Positions 41,311-51,077 of a stretch of DNA of 64,000 bases are shown piece after piece (the first letter of the stretch is position 1; the number at the start of each line of letters is the position of its first letter). The position numbers and the translations under genes were made by a program. The notes below the pieces were generated by a model. The model was given only the letters and a program-made list of their open reading frames with translations. It was not told where the DNA came from and searched no databases. The DNA is from Halorubrum ezzemoulense DSM 17463. GTDB taxonomy: Archaea; Halobacteriota; Halobacteria; Halobacteriales; Haloferacaceae. The stretch lies in contig NZ_NEDJ01000001.1 of the NCBI RefSeq assembly GCF_002114285.1, positions 62,001 to 126,000 on the forward strand, read 5' to 3'.

Positions 41311-42651
41311 TCAGGCCGCGTCCGCGATCGCGTCGGTGAGGAGGTCGCAGCCGAGGTCGATCTCGCGTTCGGTGACGTCGAGCGGCGGGAGGATCCGGAG
41401 GACCTTGTGGCCGCACGCGAGCGTGAGGAGCCCGCGCTCGAACGCGTTCTCCACGACCGCGTCTCGGCGCTCCTTCGTGTCGAACTCGACAGCGAGCAGC
41501 AGTCCCTTCCCGCGGACGTCCGCGACGGGGTCGAGGTCGGCGTCGCGCAGCGTCTCCTTGAACTGCCGACCGCGGACGACGGCGTTGTCCATGAGGTCCG
41601 CCTCCTCGATGGCGTCGAGCGTGAGCGCGCCCTGCGCGGAGGCGATCAGGTCGCCGGCGCCCCACGTCGAGGAGAGGCGGCCGCTCTCCTCGGGGAACAC
41701 GTCGCTCCGGGAGACGGTCGCGCCCACGCGGAGCCCCTTGGCGCTCGTGATCACGTCGGGGTCGTACGCGTAGTGGTCCGAGCCCCACATCTCACCGGTG
41801 CGGCCGACCCCGGACTGGATCTCGTCGGCGATGACCGTGATGTCGTGCTCGTCGGCGAGCGCCGCGATCTCGTCGGTGAACGCGTCCGAGGGGAAGCGGT
41901 AGCCGCCCTCGCCCTGGATCGGTTCGAGGATGAGGTAGGCCACGTCGTCCGGGTGGACGTTCCCGCGCTCTGGGTCGAGCTTCCGGCGGAGCCGGGAGAC
42001 GCCGTCGGCGAAGAAGCCGCACGAGCAGGTCTCGGGCGAGCAGGTCCGGTCGTCGCAGTACGGCACGTCCATCACGCCGCTGACCTCGGGGAAGTCGCGG
42101 CGGTACACGGACTTCGAGCGGTTGAGCGAGAGCGCGCCGAGCGTCCGCCCGTGGAACGCCCCGTCGAAGGTGATGGCGTACTTCGCGCCGTCCGAGGCGT
42201 CGTACGCGATCTTGATGGCGTTCTCGACCGCCTCGGCGCCGGAGTTCGAGAGGAAGACGGTGTCCATGTCGTAGTGGCTCGTCAGGTCCGTCAGGCGGTC
42301 CATGAGCCCGGAAGCCCCGGGGATCCCGTCGCCGGGTGAGGGGCCGCCCGCCGCGTAGAAGTCCTGCCCGGCGATCTTCAGCGGGTCGACAAGGTCGAAC
42401 TCCGCGAGCCGGTCCATGATCAGCGGGTTGTTGTACCCGAGCGGCGCGGCGGCGACGTGGCTGGTGAAGTCCATGAGGACGTTGCCGTCGACGTCGGTAC
42501 AGAACGGGCCTTCGGCGGGGGCGGTGCGGTCCCAGACGAACTCGTAGACGTAGGTGCTCGGCGCGGCCGACTCGTGGTGGTAATCGACCCACTCGCGAGC
42601 GCGCTCGCCCGGCAGGTCGGCGACGGCAGGCGTGGCGGTGTCGCGATCCAT
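41311..42651 (-). CDS. Class III PLP-dependent aminotransferase
   Basis: A 446-residue aminotransferase. The PLP lysine is K305 in VITSAKGLRVGATV; other motifs are LSNSGAEAVENAIKIAY, DEIQSGVGRTG and DGAFHGRTLGALSLN. The family includes acetylornithine, GABA and diaminobutyrate aminotransferases; the substrate is not decidable. Oddity: four cysteines within residues 199-211 (CDDRTCSPETCSC), spaced like a metal site. Start ATG at 42651 with a TATA box 27 bases upstream; a longer reading to 42828 is not supported. Confidence 0.9.
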   Translation of the reverse strand: MDRDTATPAVADLPGERAREWVDYHHESAAPSTYVYEFVWDRTAPAEGPFCTDVDGNVLMDFTSHVAAAPLGYNNPLIMDRLAEFDLVDPLKIAGQDFYAAGGPSPGDGIPGASGLMDRLTDLTSHYDMDTVFLSNSGAEAVENAIKIAYDASDGAKYAITFDGAFHGRTLGALSLNRSKSVYRRDFPEVSGVMDVPYCDDRTCSPETCSCGFFADGVSRLRRKLDPERGNVHPDDVAYLILEPIQGEGGYRFPSDAFTDEIAALADEHDITVIADEIQSGVGRTGEMWGSDHYAYDPDVITSAKGLRVGATVSRSDVFPEESGRLSSTWGAGDLIASAQGALTLDAIEEADLMDNAVVRGRQFKETLRDADLDPVADVRGKGLLLAVEFDTKERRDAVVENAFERGLLTLACGHKVLRILPPLDVTEREIDLGCDLLTDAIADAA

Positions 42652-42674
42652 GCCTCCCGGTGGCACGCGGACGG

Positions 42675-42682
42675 AATAAATT
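42675..42682 (-). promoter_or_regulatory. TATA box of the aminotransferase gene
   Basis: Minus-strand AATTTATT is centred about 27 bases before the ATG at 42651. Confidence 0.65.
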
Positions 42683-42840
42683 CGTGGCGAACGCGCGAAC
42701 GTTGGAGAAATCTCTAACTCTTGTTCGCCAGACGGCGCCTGAGACGGCGACCGGATCCGTCGGCGCAGTTGTACGGAGCGCCGCTCGGTGGGACGGGCCG
42801 TCGACCGTTGTGTGAGACTCAACACCAAGATGCGTTAGAT

Positions 42841-42847
42841 TTTTATA
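42841..42847 (+). promoter_or_regulatory. TATA box of hsp20
   Basis: TTTTATA, within GATTTTTATAGAATCG, is centred about 25 bases before the ATG at 42869. It is among the strongest TATA matches in the window, as expected for a heat-inducible gene. Confidence 0.75.
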
Positions 42848-42868
42848 GAATCGCAACCCTATAATTGG

Positions 42869-43258
42869 ATGAGTTCGAGGTGGTCAGCGATGCCCATGCT
42901 TGAGCCAGCAAACACGTGGACACAGGGACTCGACTTCCCGAGCAGACTGTTCGAATCCGGTAGCAACGACTACGAACTGTACGAGGAGGACGGCGAGTTC
43001 GTCCTGTCGGTCGAGCTTCCGGGGTTCGACCCGTCGGAGATCACCGCCTCGTGGAACGACGGCGTGCTTAACGTCGCCGGCGAACACGAGGACGAACACC
43101 GCGGGACCCGGCGGACGTACCACCGTCGGTTCCGCTTCCCGAAGGCGATTGACGAGGACGGTATCGAGGCCGAATACCGGAACGGCATCCTGACGGTGCG
43201 GCTCCCCGTGACCGTCGAGAGCGCCGTCAGCGGCACGGAGATCGAGATCGAGAGCTGA
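42869..43258 (+). CDS. hsp20: Small heat-shock protein (Hsp20/alpha-crystallin family)
   Basis: A 129-residue small heat-shock protein. The alpha-crystallin domain spans about residues 33-125: YELYEEDGEFVLSVELPGFDPSEI, then WNDGVLNVAGEHEDEH, and the GILTVRLPV element near the end that corresponds to the A-x-x-x-n-G-v-L motif. It acts as an ATP-independent holdase in the cytoplasm. The TATA box points to the ATG at 42869 as a leaderless start; MPMLEPANTW at 42890 is an alternative. Confidence 0.93.
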   Translation: MSSRWSAMPMLEPANTWTQGLDFPSRLFESGSNDYELYEEDGEFVLSVELPGFDPSEITASWNDGVLNVAGEHEDEHRGTRRTYHRRFRFPKAIDEDGIEAEYRNGILTVRLPVTVESAVSGTEIEIES

Positions 43259-43456
43259 CGCCGCCGCGCTCGGCCCGCGACCCTCGGTCTCCGAGCCCCG
43301 TAGTCGCGACGGACCGGCATCGCGCCGGGCCCCCTCCCCGCGAGTTCCGTTCCCGCGTTGTTCCGAACGCGCTCCCGTTCGTGCCGGAGCGACCGGTCGT
43401 CAAGTCGGTCGCGCCGACCCCGCACGCCTTTTACTGCCGCGCGCGACGGTCGACGC

Positions 43457-44104
43457 ATGAACCGCGACGAGTTCGCCGCCAGCATCGACCACACCGTCCT
43501 CGGTCCGGAGACGACCTGGGACGACGTGCGGAGCGTTCTCGACGAGGCCGCCGCGCACGGGATGAACGCGTGTATCCCGCCGTGCTACGTCGCCGAAGCG
43601 GCCGAGTATGAGGCAGAGCCCGCGGCGATCGCCACCGTGGTGGGGTTCCCGCACGGGCAACACGACCCGACGGTCAAGCGCGACGAGGCGGTCACGGCGT
43701 GGGAGGCGGGCGCGGACGAGGTCGACCTCGTGATCAACGTCGGCCGGCTGAAGGCCGGCGACGGCGGCGCGGTCGCCGACGAGCTCGCGGACGTCGTCGC
43801 GGCCGTGCCCGTCCCGGTAAAGGTGATCATCGAGACCGCCCTCCTCGACGACGCCGAGAAGCGCCGCGCGTGCGAGGCCGCGGTCGCCGCCGACGCCGAC
43901 ATGGTGAAGACGTCGACCGGGTTCGCCGACGGCGGCGCGACCGTCCCCGACGTGGAGCTGATGAGCGAGTACCTTCCCGTGAAGGCCTCCGGCGGCGTGG
44001 GCTCCTACGAGGAGGCGACGGCCATGCTCGACGCCGGCGCGGTGCGGATCGGCGCGTCGTCCGGCGTGGCTATCGTCGAGGGACACCCGGAGAGCGGGGA
44101 GTAA
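43457..44104 (+). CDS. deoC: Deoxyribose-phosphate aldolase
   Basis: A 215-residue class I aldolase that splits 2-deoxyribose 5-phosphate into glyceraldehyde 3-phosphate and acetaldehyde. The Schiff-base lysine is in [17 protein letters not shown], the second lysine in [15 protein letters not shown], and the aspartate in [15 protein letters not shown]. Length and motifs are complete. It belongs to deoxynucleoside catabolism. It is convergent with the transducer gene of the BMP-lipoprotein pair, which may bind nucleosides. Confidence 0.96.
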   Translation: MNRDEFAASIDHTVLGPETTWDDVRSVLDEAAAHGMNACIPPCYVAEAAEYEAEPAAIATVVGFPHGQHDPTVKRDEAVTAWEAGADEVDLVINVGRLKAGDGGAVADELADVVAAVPVPVKVIIETALLDDAEKRRACEAAVAADADMVKTSTGFADGGATVPDVELMSEYLPVKASGGVGSYEEATAMLDAGAVRIGASSGVAIVEGHPESGE

Positions 44105-44175
44105 CGCTCGTTCGTCGGTACGCAGTCGAAAGGTCGCCCTCGCGCTCGTTCGTCAATAGCGAGCCCGAAGCAGGG

Positions 44176-46605
44176 CTAACGTTCGTCCGACGACGGGGGG
44201 CGCCCGTCGCCGTCGGCGGCGAGCCCGTCACCGGACGGCGATCCGTCGGCGTCCCCGACGGTCCCGTTCCCGGCATCGCGTCGCTCGTCGCCTCCGACCG
44301 CGTCGTCGCCCTCAGCCCCGTCGACGCCGTCGGACTCCGCGCTCTCGATTTCTTCGGGGTCGACGTCGACATCGAAGGCGGAGACCGACTCGGAGAGCGA
44401 CTCGGCCTGTCCCCGGAGCCGGTCGGCGTTCTCCGCGATGGTGGCGACGGTCGCGGTCTGCTCCTCTGCGGCGGCGGACACCTGCTCGGAGCCGGCGGCG
44501 ACCTCCCCGCTCACCTCGGCGACGTCCTCGACGCCCTCGACCGCGCGCTGCGTCGACCGCGCCTGGTCCTCGGCCGCCTCGCTGATCTCCTGAACGCCGT
44601 GGTTCGTCTCCTCGACGGCGTCGACGACCGCTTCGAGCGACGACGAGGCCTCGCGGACGGTGTCCGCCCCCTCGTCGATCCGCTCGTTTGTCTCGCGGAT
44701 GTCATCGACCGTCGCGTCGGTCTCCTCGCGGACGGTCGCGATCTGCGACTCGATCTCGGCGGCGGCCTCCTGCGTCTCCTCCGCGAGCTCTTTCACCTCG
44801 TCGGCGACGACCGCGAAGCCCTCGCCGGCCTCGCCGGCGCGGGCGGCCTCGATCGAGGCGTTCAGCGCGAGGATGTTCGTCTGCTCGGCCACGTCGGTGA
44901 TGAACTCCACCACCTCGTCGATCTCGTCCATGCGCTCGTCGAGCGCCTCCATCTGCTCGACCGCGGCCGCGGAGCGCGCCTCGATCGCGTCCATCTCGTC
45001 GAGCGCCTCCGAGGCGGCCTCGCGGCCGGACTCGCCGCGCTCCGCGGCGGCCTCGGCGGTCTCCGCGACGGACGCGGCGGACGAGGCGACCTCCTCGATG
45101 CTCGCGGAGAGGTCGCTCATCTCGTCGCTCACCTCGTCGAGGCGCTCGTCCTGACTGATCGCGCCGTCGGCGATCTCCTGAATCTGCTCGCTGACGGTCC
45201 CGCTCGCGGTCTCGACCTCGTCGGCGCCGGCCGCGAGCTCCGCGCTCGCGCCGTCGACCTCGCCGGCGAAGGCGGCGACCCGCGCGGTGGTCCGCTCCAG
45301 CTGGGCCACCATGTCGTTGAACTCCTCGGCGATCTCGCGCATCGCCTCGCGGTCCGCGTCCGGGTCCATCCGGCGCGTGAGGTCACCGTCCGCGACCGCG
45401 CCCATCACCTCGCTGTAGTCGGCCGCACGCGCCTCCATGTCGCGGGTGACGGCCTCCGCCTCCCCGCGGGCCGCCTCGGCCTCGTCGGCGGCGGTCTCGG
45501 CCTCGGCGATCCGGTCCCGGAGCGAGTCCCGCATCTCCCCGCAGCTCCTGAACCGGCGGCCGATCTCGTCGATCCGTCCGGTCGACAGGTCGACGTCGAG
45601 GTCCCCCGACTCGATCCGCTCGGCGCGGTTGCGGAGCCGCGAGAGCGGGAGCACCGTTCGAGTTCCGAGGACGGCGCCCACGACGCCCAGCGACGCGAGC
45701 GTGAGGAAGATGAGGAGCAGCACGGAGTTCCCCACGTCGTTGCGGACGGCGAACGCGGTCGACTGGTCGACGCTCGTGACGGCCACCCAGTCGGTGTCGG
45801 GAACGGAGGCGTACGCGTGGACCTGACCGTCGCCGATCCGCGTCGCGGTCGTGGCGTTGCCCTCCCGGATCGCCTCGACGCCGTCGGCGTGTTCCGCCTC
45901 GTCGACCGTGCCGTCGATGTCGAGGACGGTCTGCCCGGCGGCGTTGAGGATCATCGTCTCCTCCCCGGTGTCGCTGTTCTGGATGCGTTCGAGCTGCGGC
46001 TGGATGCGGGTGACCACGACGAGGTACCGGCCGTCGGCCCGCGGCACCGAGCTGGCGAACGCCATCACCGGGCGGTCGTTGAGCACGGGCGACCGGTACG
46101 AGCGGTCCGACCGCCAGACCCGGTCGTCCTCGCCGACCCCCTCGGGGACGTCCGCGTCGCTCCACGGCGCGTCGAGGTCGCTCGGCGCGCGCCCCTCTAA
46201 GGGGCGTTCGGTGCTGGCGACAACCCGGTCCTGCGCCGCGTCGACGAGGTGGATACTAACGATGTCCTCGGAGAGCAGTTGGTCTTTCAACAGCACGTAC
46301 GCCGGCGCGCGCCGGTCGGACCGGAGCGCGTCGGCCGCCGACATCGACCGCGTCTCGGTGCTCATCCGCTCGGTCCACGACCCGATCGCGTCGGCCTGGA
46401 GGCCGCCGGTCTCGGCGAGCTGCGTCGTCGTGTCCGACTCCACGGTCTGTTCGGTCTGGAGGTAGGTGAACGCGCCCCCGGCGACGACGACCGCCGCGAC
46501 CACGAGGAACGCCAGCGCGAACTTCGCGGCGTACCGGCGGCGCACCGCGTTCGGGAGGAGCCGCCCGACCGCGCGCACGAGGCGCTCGAACGAGTCGGGT
46601 GCCAT
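44176..46605 (-). CDS. Methyl-accepting chemotaxis transducer
   Basis: An 809-residue haloarchaeal transducer. TM1 at about 28-48 ([18 protein letters not shown]), an extracytoplasmic Cache-like sensor (about 50-290), TM2 ([21 protein letters not shown]), a HAMP segment ([26 protein letters not shown]), then a long coiled coil. The signalling tip is [44 protein letters not shown]. The C-terminus is an acidic low-complexity tail. The ATG at 46605 overlaps the stop of the BMP-lipoprotein gene by one base (TGATG), so the transducer should signal for that binding protein to CheA/CheW encoded elsewhere. Confidence 0.95.
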   Translation of the reverse strand: MAPDSFERLVRAVGRLLPNAVRRRYAAKFALAFLVVAAVVVAGGAFTYLQTEQTVESDTTTQLAETGGLQADAIGSWTERMSTETRSMSAADALRSDRRAPAYVLLKDQLLSEDIVSIHLVDAAQDRVVASTERPLEGRAPSDLDAPWSDADVPEGVGEDDRVWRSDRSYRSPVLNDRPVMAFASSVPRADGRYLVVVTRIQPQLERIQNSDTGEETMILNAAGQTVLDIDGTVDEAEHADGVEAIREGNATTATRIGDGQVHAYASVPDTDWVAVTSVDQSTAFAVRNDVGNSVLLLIFLTLASLGVVGAVLGTRTVLPLSRLRNRAERIESGDLDVDLSTGRIDEIGRRFRSCGEMRDSLRDRIAEAETAADEAEAARGEAEAVTRDMEARAADYSEVMGAVADGDLTRRMDPDADREAMREIAEEFNDMVAQLERTTARVAAFAGEVDGASAELAAGADEVETASGTVSEQIQEIADGAISQDERLDEVSDEMSDLSASIEEVASSAASVAETAEAAAERGESGREAASEALDEMDAIEARSAAAVEQMEALDERMDEIDEVVEFITDVAEQTNILALNASIEAARAGEAGEGFAVVADEVKELAEETQEAAAEIESQIATVREETDATVDDIRETNERIDEGADTVREASSSLEAVVDAVEETNHGVQEISEAAEDQARSTQRAVEGVEDVAEVSGEVAAGSEQVSAAAEEQTATVATIAENADRLRGQAESLSESVSAFDVDVDPEEIESAESDGVDGAEGDDAVGGDERRDAGNGTVGDADGSPSGDGLAADGDGRPPSSDER

Positions 46606-47765
46606 CAGTTCACCGCCTCCGGGTCCGTGGGGACCGACAGGTCGCCGGCGACGATCCGCTCGCCGGAGTCGACGATCGCGGCGCGCACGTCGTCGGGGAT
46701 CACCGGCCCGAGCGTCGTACCGTAGACGAGCGCGACGCCGTCCTCGGCGAGCCCGAGCGCCGTCGTGGAGCCGGTGGCGAGGTCGTCGTCGATCGTCTCC
46801 TCGACGGCGTCGTACACCGCGGTGCCGACCCGCTTCACCATCGACGCGAGGATCACGTCGGCGTACCGCGGGTTGCTGCGCGACTGGTCGGAGTCGACGC
46901 CGATCGCGTACCGGCCGTACTCCTGGGCCGCCTGAAACACGCCGAGTCCGCTCCCGCCGGCCGCGTGGTACACCACGTCGGCCCCCTGTTCGAACATCTC
47001 CGCGGCGGCGGCGTACCCGCCCTCGGGGTCGTCGAACGCGCCGAGGTACGTTGACAGCACCGACACGTCCGCGGTCGCGTGGTCGACGCCGGCGCGGTAG
47101 CCGGCCTCGAACTTGCGGACGAGCGGCGAGTCGACGCCGCCGACGTAGCCGACGGTCCGCTCGTCGGGGACGGTCGACCCCGCGCCGACGGACACGTCGC
47201 GGTCCGTCACCAGCCCGGCGAGGTGGCCGGCCTGGAACGACCCCTCGTGTTCGCGGAACACGTAGCTCGCCACGTTGTCGCGGTCGACGACCGAGTCGAC
47301 GATTGCGTACCGCTGGTCGGGGTGCTCGCCCGCGACCGTCGAGAGCGCGTCCGCCTGGAGGAAGCCGATACAGCAGATCAGGTCGTAGGCGGGGTCGGTC
47401 GACGACGAGAGGGCGTCCTGCGCGGTCTCGAACTCCGGGATCGAGGTCGGCTCCTCGTTCGCGAACGCCACGTCGTGATCGAGGCGCGCGCGCTGGATAC
47501 CCCGGTTCGCGGCGTCGTTGAACGACCGGTCGTCTAGCCCGCCGAGCGCGTAGATCATCCCGACCGTCGCGCTGGCGTCCGCCGCGTTCCGGATCGCGTC
47601 TCCCCCGTCGGCCTCGTCGTCCGCCGGTTCGTCGTTGCCGGTGTCTATCGACACCGAACCGGGGGCCTCGTCGCCGAGGCACCCGGCCAGCGCGCCCGCC
47701 ACAGCCCCCCCGAGACCGGCGGCGAGCCGCCGTCGAGAGAGCGTCGTGGGTCCCGTCTGCGTCAT
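46605..47765 (-). CDS. BMP-family substrate-binding lipoprotein
   Basis: A 386-residue secreted lipoprotein: twin-arginine signal LSRRRLAAG (residues 9-17) and lipobox LAGC with Cys29. The mature part matches the basic-membrane-protein/PnrA family of ABC-type binding proteins, e.g. [44 protein letters not shown] and [21 protein letters not shown]. Characterised members bind purine nucleosides. No ABC permease or ATPase is adjacent; it is coupled to a chemotaxis transducer instead. Start MTQTGPTT at 47765. Confidence 0.92.
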   Translation of the reverse strand: MTQTGPTTLSRRRLAAGLGGAVAGALAGCLGDEAPGSVSIDTGNDEPADDEADGGDAIRNAADASATVGMIYALGGLDDRSFNDAANRGIQRARLDHDVAFANEEPTSIPEFETAQDALSSSTDPAYDLICCIGFLQADALSTVAGEHPDQRYAIVDSVVDRDNVASYVFREHEGSFQAGHLAGLVTDRDVSVGAGSTVPDERTVGYVGGVDSPLVRKFEAGYRAGVDHATADVSVLSTYLGAFDDPEGGYAAAAEMFEQGADVVYHAAGGSGLGVFQAAQEYGRYAIGVDSDQSRSNPRYADVILASMVKRVGTAVYDAVEETIDDDLATGSTTALGLAEDGVALVYGTTLGPVIPDDVRAAIVDSGERIVAGDLSVPTDPEAVN

Positions 47766-47894
47766 GTCGCACCGGTTTCGACCGAGGGCTAAAACGCCTC
47801 GGAGCAAATTATCAATGATAATAGTAAACCGCGCTCACAGCCCCGGCGGTCCGGTCACCACCGTTCCCCGAGGCTGAGAATCCAGTCGGACGGA

Positions 47895-47900
47895 TTTATA
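47895..47900 (+). promoter_or_regulatory. TATA box of the small membrane-protein gene at 47923
   Basis: GGATTTATAACC; TTTATA is centred about 26 bases before the ATG at 47923, supporting a leaderless start. Confidence 0.65.
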
Positions 47901-47922
47901 ACCTGAGCGCGTACGAAGGGGT

Positions 47923-48147
47923 ATGAGCCACCAACCGGGATCGCGTGGATTCGACCTCGACGCGGCGTTTAAGGCGTTCGGCGCGGTCGGGATCGCCATC
48001 TCCGCCGCGCTCACCGTGGCCGTGCTGGCGCTGACCGACCCGTTCGGCGAGTACGTCACCGCGTCGCCCGCCCTGCTCGGAACGCTGTTGTACGGCGCGC
48101 TCGTCGTCGCGGTCGGCTACACGACGTACGCCCTCCGTCGGCGCTGA
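47923..48147 (+). CDS. Small two-span membrane protein (conserved haloarchaeal type)
   Basis: A 74-residue protein with two spans (about AFGAVGIAISAALTVAVLAL and TLLYGALVVAVGYTTYAL) and a basic tail RRR. It is divergent from the BMP-transducer operon, with 158 bases between start codons. The strong TATA box shows it is likely expressed. Function unknown; no motif for catalysis. Confidence 0.7.
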   Translation: MSHQPGSRGFDLDAAFKAFGAVGIAISAALTVAVLALTDPFGEYVTASPALLGTLLYGALVVAVGYTTYALRRR

Positions 48148-48205
48148 CGGTCGCCGCGCGCTCCCCGCCGGGAGACATAAACCGCTCGCCGGCGGAGCGT
48201 GACCC

Positions 48206-48379
48206 ATGACCGACGAGCCGACCGACGCGGCGGTAGAGCGATTTCTCGACCGGGCGACGGCCGCCTTCGACGACTACGACGAGGGGTACGCCGACGCGGA
48301 CGCGACGCTCGCGATGCTCCGTACCCACGTGGACGAGCTGTCGGCGAGCGTCGAGGATCAGGCGGACGGCGAGGAGTAG
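48206..48379 (+). CDS. 57-residue acidic helical protein, unknown function
   Basis: Starts MTDEPTDAAVERFLDRATAA and continues with alternating helical acidic segments (YADADATLAMLRTHVDELS), ending in DGEE. No Cys, His pair or membrane span. ACATAAACC at 48175-48183, about 28 bases upstream, is a TATA-like box, and codon usage is like the neighbours, both supporting a real gene. It lies 58 bases after the preceding small gene. Confidence 0.6.
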   Translation: MTDEPTDAAVERFLDRATAAFDDYDEGYADADATLAMLRTHVDELSASVEDQADGEE

Positions 48380-48411
48380 GGTGTGAGACGCCGGGCGCGA
48401 AGGGGACGGGG

Positions 48412-49218
48412 CTACGGGTGGGCGCCGATCAGCTCTCGCACGCGGCCGACGTACTCCGCGAACGCGGCGTCGCCGCGGTCGCGCGGGCGCTCGACGTCGA
48501 CATCGACGACCTCGCGGACGCGGCCGGGATCGGCGGCCATCACGACGACCCGGTCGGCGAGCGTCACCGCCTCCGCGACGTCGTGCGTGACGAAGAGGAC
48601 GGTTTTCCCCGTCGACTCCCACACGTCGAGTAGCTCCCGCTGGAGCATCTCGCGGGTCTGAGCGTCCACCGCGCCGAACGGCTCGTCCATCAGCAGCAGG
48701 TCCGGGTCGACCGCGAGCGACCGGGCGATGGCGACGCGCTGTTTCATCCCGCCCGACAGCGACTTCGGGTAGGCGCCGCGGAACTCGGTCAGCCCGACGA
48801 GGTCGAGCATCTCGTCGACGCGCGCCTCGCGCTCGGCGGCCGATCGGTCGCTCCGTTCGAGCCCGAACCCGACGTTCTCCTCGACCGTGAGCCACGGGAA
48901 CAGGTGGTACTCCTGGAAGACGACGCCCATGTCCGTCGTCGGCCCCGTGACCTCGGTGCCGTCGAGGAGGACGCGGCCGTCGGTCGCCTCGGTCAGCCCG
49001 GCCACGACCCGGAACAGCGTCGTCTTCCCGCAGCCGGACGGGCCGACGAGACAGACGAACTCCCCGTCGGCGACCGAGAAAGACACGTCGTCGAGCGCGC
49101 CCACCGAGCCGCCCTCGCCGTCGCCGGAGTACGTCTTCCCGACCCCGTCGAGCGCGACGCTGGCCGCCGCGGTGGGGGGGGTCTCTCCGTCGCGTCCGGC
49201 CGCGCCGTCTCCGTTCAC
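48412..49218 (-). CDS. ABC transporter ATPase (SsuB/TauB/NrtD type)
   Basis: A 268-residue ATPase. Walker A VGPSGCGKTTLFRV, Q-loop VFQEYHLFPW, signature LSGGMKQRVAIARSL, Walker B DLLLMDEPFGAVD, H-loop VTHDVAEAV: all complete. The combination with a small permease and a lipoprotein fits the nitrate/sulfonate/taurine import family. The likely GTG start at 49218 overlaps the permease stop by four bases (GTGA). Confidence 0.92.
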   Translation of the reverse strand: MNGDGAAGRDGETPPTAAASVALDGVGKTYSGDGEGGSVGALDDVSFSVADGEFVCLVGPSGCGKTTLFRVVAGLTEATDGRVLLDGTEVTGPTTDMGVVFQEYHLFPWLTVEENVGFGLERSDRSAAEREARVDEMLDLVGLTEFRGAYPKSLSGGMKQRVAIARSLAVDPDLLLMDEPFGAVDAQTREMLQRELLDVWESTGKTVLFVTHDVAEAVTLADRVVVMAADPGRVREVVDVDVERPRDRGDAAFAEYVGRVRELIGAHP

Positions 49219-50018
49219 GCCCGCCACGCTAACGCCCTCCGTTCGACCGCGCGGAACGCGACGTCGACGAGCAGGTACATCAGGCTCAACACGAGGATGT
49301 ACGCGATCGCCCGGTCGACGCGCAGGTTGTTGCTGGCGCGGATGATCTCGCGGCCGACCCCGGGGACGCCGAATATCTCCGAGGCGACGACGGGCATCCA
49401 ACACCGTCCCAGTCCGGTCCGGATCCCGGTCATGATTCCCGGCAGCGACGCCGGCAGGACGATCGACCGGACCGCGTCGAGGTCGCCGCGGACGCCGAGG
49501 GTCCGCCCCACGTCGAGGAGGTCCTCGCTCACGCCCTCCACGGCGCCGTACGCCGCGTAGAAGTTGATCCAGAACGCGCCGACCGCGATGATGAACGCCG
49601 CGCCCCAGTCGTTGATCCCGAACCAGGCGATAGCGAAGCCGATCAGCGCGAGCGGCGGGACGGGGCGCAGGGTGCGGACGAGCGGCGCCGTCAGGTCGTC
49701 CAGCAGGCCGCTCCAAGCGAACGCGACGCCGGCGGCCACGCCGAGACCCGTTCCGGCGACGGTGCCGGGGATCCAGTGGCGGACGCTCTGATACAGCGCC
49801 GTCGTCATGTCTCCCGACGCGAGCTCGCCGGCGAACGCCCCGGCGACCGCGACCGGCGAGGGGAGGACGAACGGATCCTGGGTGAGCGAGACGGCGTGCC
49901 AGACGAGGAGGAACCCGACGACCCCCGCGGCGCCCCGGAGGAGCCGCCGCCCGTCTCCGAGCCCGACGCCGGCGAACGCGCCGTCCTCGTCGACGCGCGA
50001 TGCGGTTTCGGTCGCCAT
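49215..50018 (-). CDS. ABC transporter permease (SsuC/TauC type)
   Basis: A 267-residue permease with about six spans. The cytoplasmic coupling loop is VGRTLGVRGDLDAVRSIVLPASLPGIMTGIRTGLGRCW, with the EAA-like G...IVLPA element of this subfamily. The conserved HWIPGTVAGTGLGVAAGVAFAW segment is in the first half. Its ATG at 50018 overlaps the lipoprotein stop by one base (TGATG). It forms a homodimeric channel for the SsuABC-like importer. Confidence 0.92.
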   Translation of the reverse strand: MATETASRVDEDGAFAGVGLGDGRRLLRGAAGVVGFLLVWHAVSLTQDPFVLPSPVAVAGAFAGELASGDMTTALYQSVRHWIPGTVAGTGLGVAAGVAFAWSGLLDDLTAPLVRTLRPVPPLALIGFAIAWFGINDWGAAFIIAVGAFWINFYAAYGAVEGVSEDLLDVGRTLGVRGDLDAVRSIVLPASLPGIMTGIRTGLGRCWMPVVASEIFGVPGVGREIIRASNNLRVDRAIAYILVLSLMYLLVDVAFRAVERRALAWRA

Positions 50019-51043
50019 CAGAGCGAGTCGTACACCCCGAGGTCGAATATCTGGTCGTTCGACAGCTGTTCGTCGGTCTGGCCGTTATCGGCCGCGAACT
50101 CGGCGAACACCTGCGTCGCGTCCGTGATCTCGGCGGGGTCGGTGATGAAGTTCGACAGCGGCGAGTCGAGCGCCTTCCGCGCGCGGTCGACTGGCATCCC
50201 GATTCCCTCCTCGACGTGGCCCGCGGTCGCGTCGGGGTTCTCCTCGATGAAGTCGGTCGCGCGGACGTGCTGTTCGAGGAACTGCGCCGCGATCGGGGAG
50301 TCCCGGACCTCGTCGCTCATCAGGGTGACCGCGGCGGGCTGGCCGGGGAGGACCTCGGCGGCGGTCCGCAGCATCTCCACCGACGACCCCTCCGCCTGCG
50401 CGATGGTCGGCACCGGCTCCATGATCGAGGTGCCGTCGATCTCGTCGTTGGCAATCGCCTGCCAGACGGAGCTCGCCCCGCTGATCTCGATGATCTCCAC
50501 GCTGTCGTTCGCTGCGAGGTCGACGCCGACATCGCGGAGCCAGAAGCGCAACAGCACGTCGGGGACGCTCCCCTGTGGGAACGTGCCGAAGGTGAACGGT
50601 TCGCCCTGCTCCTCCTCCCACGCCGCGAACGCGTCGGCGCCCTGCTGTTCGAACGTCTCGTGGAACGAGGACTCGGCCATGATCCCCATCGGCTCCCGGA
50701 TGTTCGCGGCGGTCACCCGCGCGGCGATACCGCGGTCGATCGCGATCATCGCGGGTACGATCCCGAACATCGCGATGTCGATGTCGCTGCCGCCGAGCGC
50801 CTGAACGATGTCGGGGCCGTTGCCGAACTCCTGGCCGGTGACCTCGGCGTCGACCTCGGAGAAGTATCCCTCGCCCTCCATCACGTACCACTGGAGGTCG
50901 GGGTAGATCGGCATGTGCGCGACCGTGATCTCGTCGAGCCCGCCGCTCCCGCCGCCGAGGCAGTCGGCGAGGCCGACCGTCGCAGTTCCGCCCGCGGCCG
51001 CGAGGAACGACCGCCGCGACGCTGTCCGCGTTGAGTCGTACAT
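50018..51043 (-). CDS. ABC transporter substrate-binding lipoprotein (SsuA/TauA/NMT1 type)
   Basis: A 341-residue secreted protein: twin-arginine signal SRRSFLAAAG (residues 9-18), lipobox LADC with Cys28, then Gly/Ser linker. The mature protein (ITVAHMPIYPDLQWYVMEGEGYFSEVDAEVTGQEFGNGPDIVQALGGSDIDIAMFGIVPAM) is an NMT1/SsuA-like fold that binds sulfonates, taurine, thiamine-pyrimidine precursors or nitrate in relatives. The substrate is not decidable. First gene of the three-gene operon. Confidence 0.9.
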   Translation of the reverse strand: MYDSTRTASRRSFLAAAGGTATVGLADCLGGGSGGLDEITVAHMPIYPDLQWYVMEGEGYFSEVDAEVTGQEFGNGPDIVQALGGSDIDIAMFGIVPAMIAIDRGIAARVTAANIREPMGIMAESSFHETFEQQGADAFAAWEEEQGEPFTFGTFPQGSVPDVLLRFWLRDVGVDLAANDSVEIIEISGASSVWQAIANDEIDGTSIMEPVPTIAQAEGSSVEMLRTAAEVLPGQPAAVTLMSDEVRDSPIAAQFLEQHVRATDFIEENPDATAGHVEEGIGMPVDRARKALDSPLSNFITDPAEITDATQVFAEFAADNGQTDEQLSNDQIFDLGVYDSL

Positions 51044-51077
51044 ACCTACGGAAGCGGCCCCGCGGGCAACACTCTCG

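Noticed and set aside
41311-42828. A longer aminotransferase starting at 42828
   Set aside because: The upstream part reads through the TATA box at 42675-42682 and lacks family similarity; MDRDTATPAVADLPGERAREW is a good family-like start.
43699-46200. An 833-codon plus-strand frame opposite the transducer gene
   Set aside because: Its translation is Arg/Leu/Val/Asp repeats mirroring the codons of the transducer; the transducer has unmistakable HAMP and signalling motifs.
44176-47772. Fusion of the transducer with about 390 extra N-terminal codons
   Set aside because: The extra part is out of frame with the BMP lipoprotein gene and Arg-rich; the ATG at 46605 with a TGATG overlap and a membrane span right after it is the natural start.
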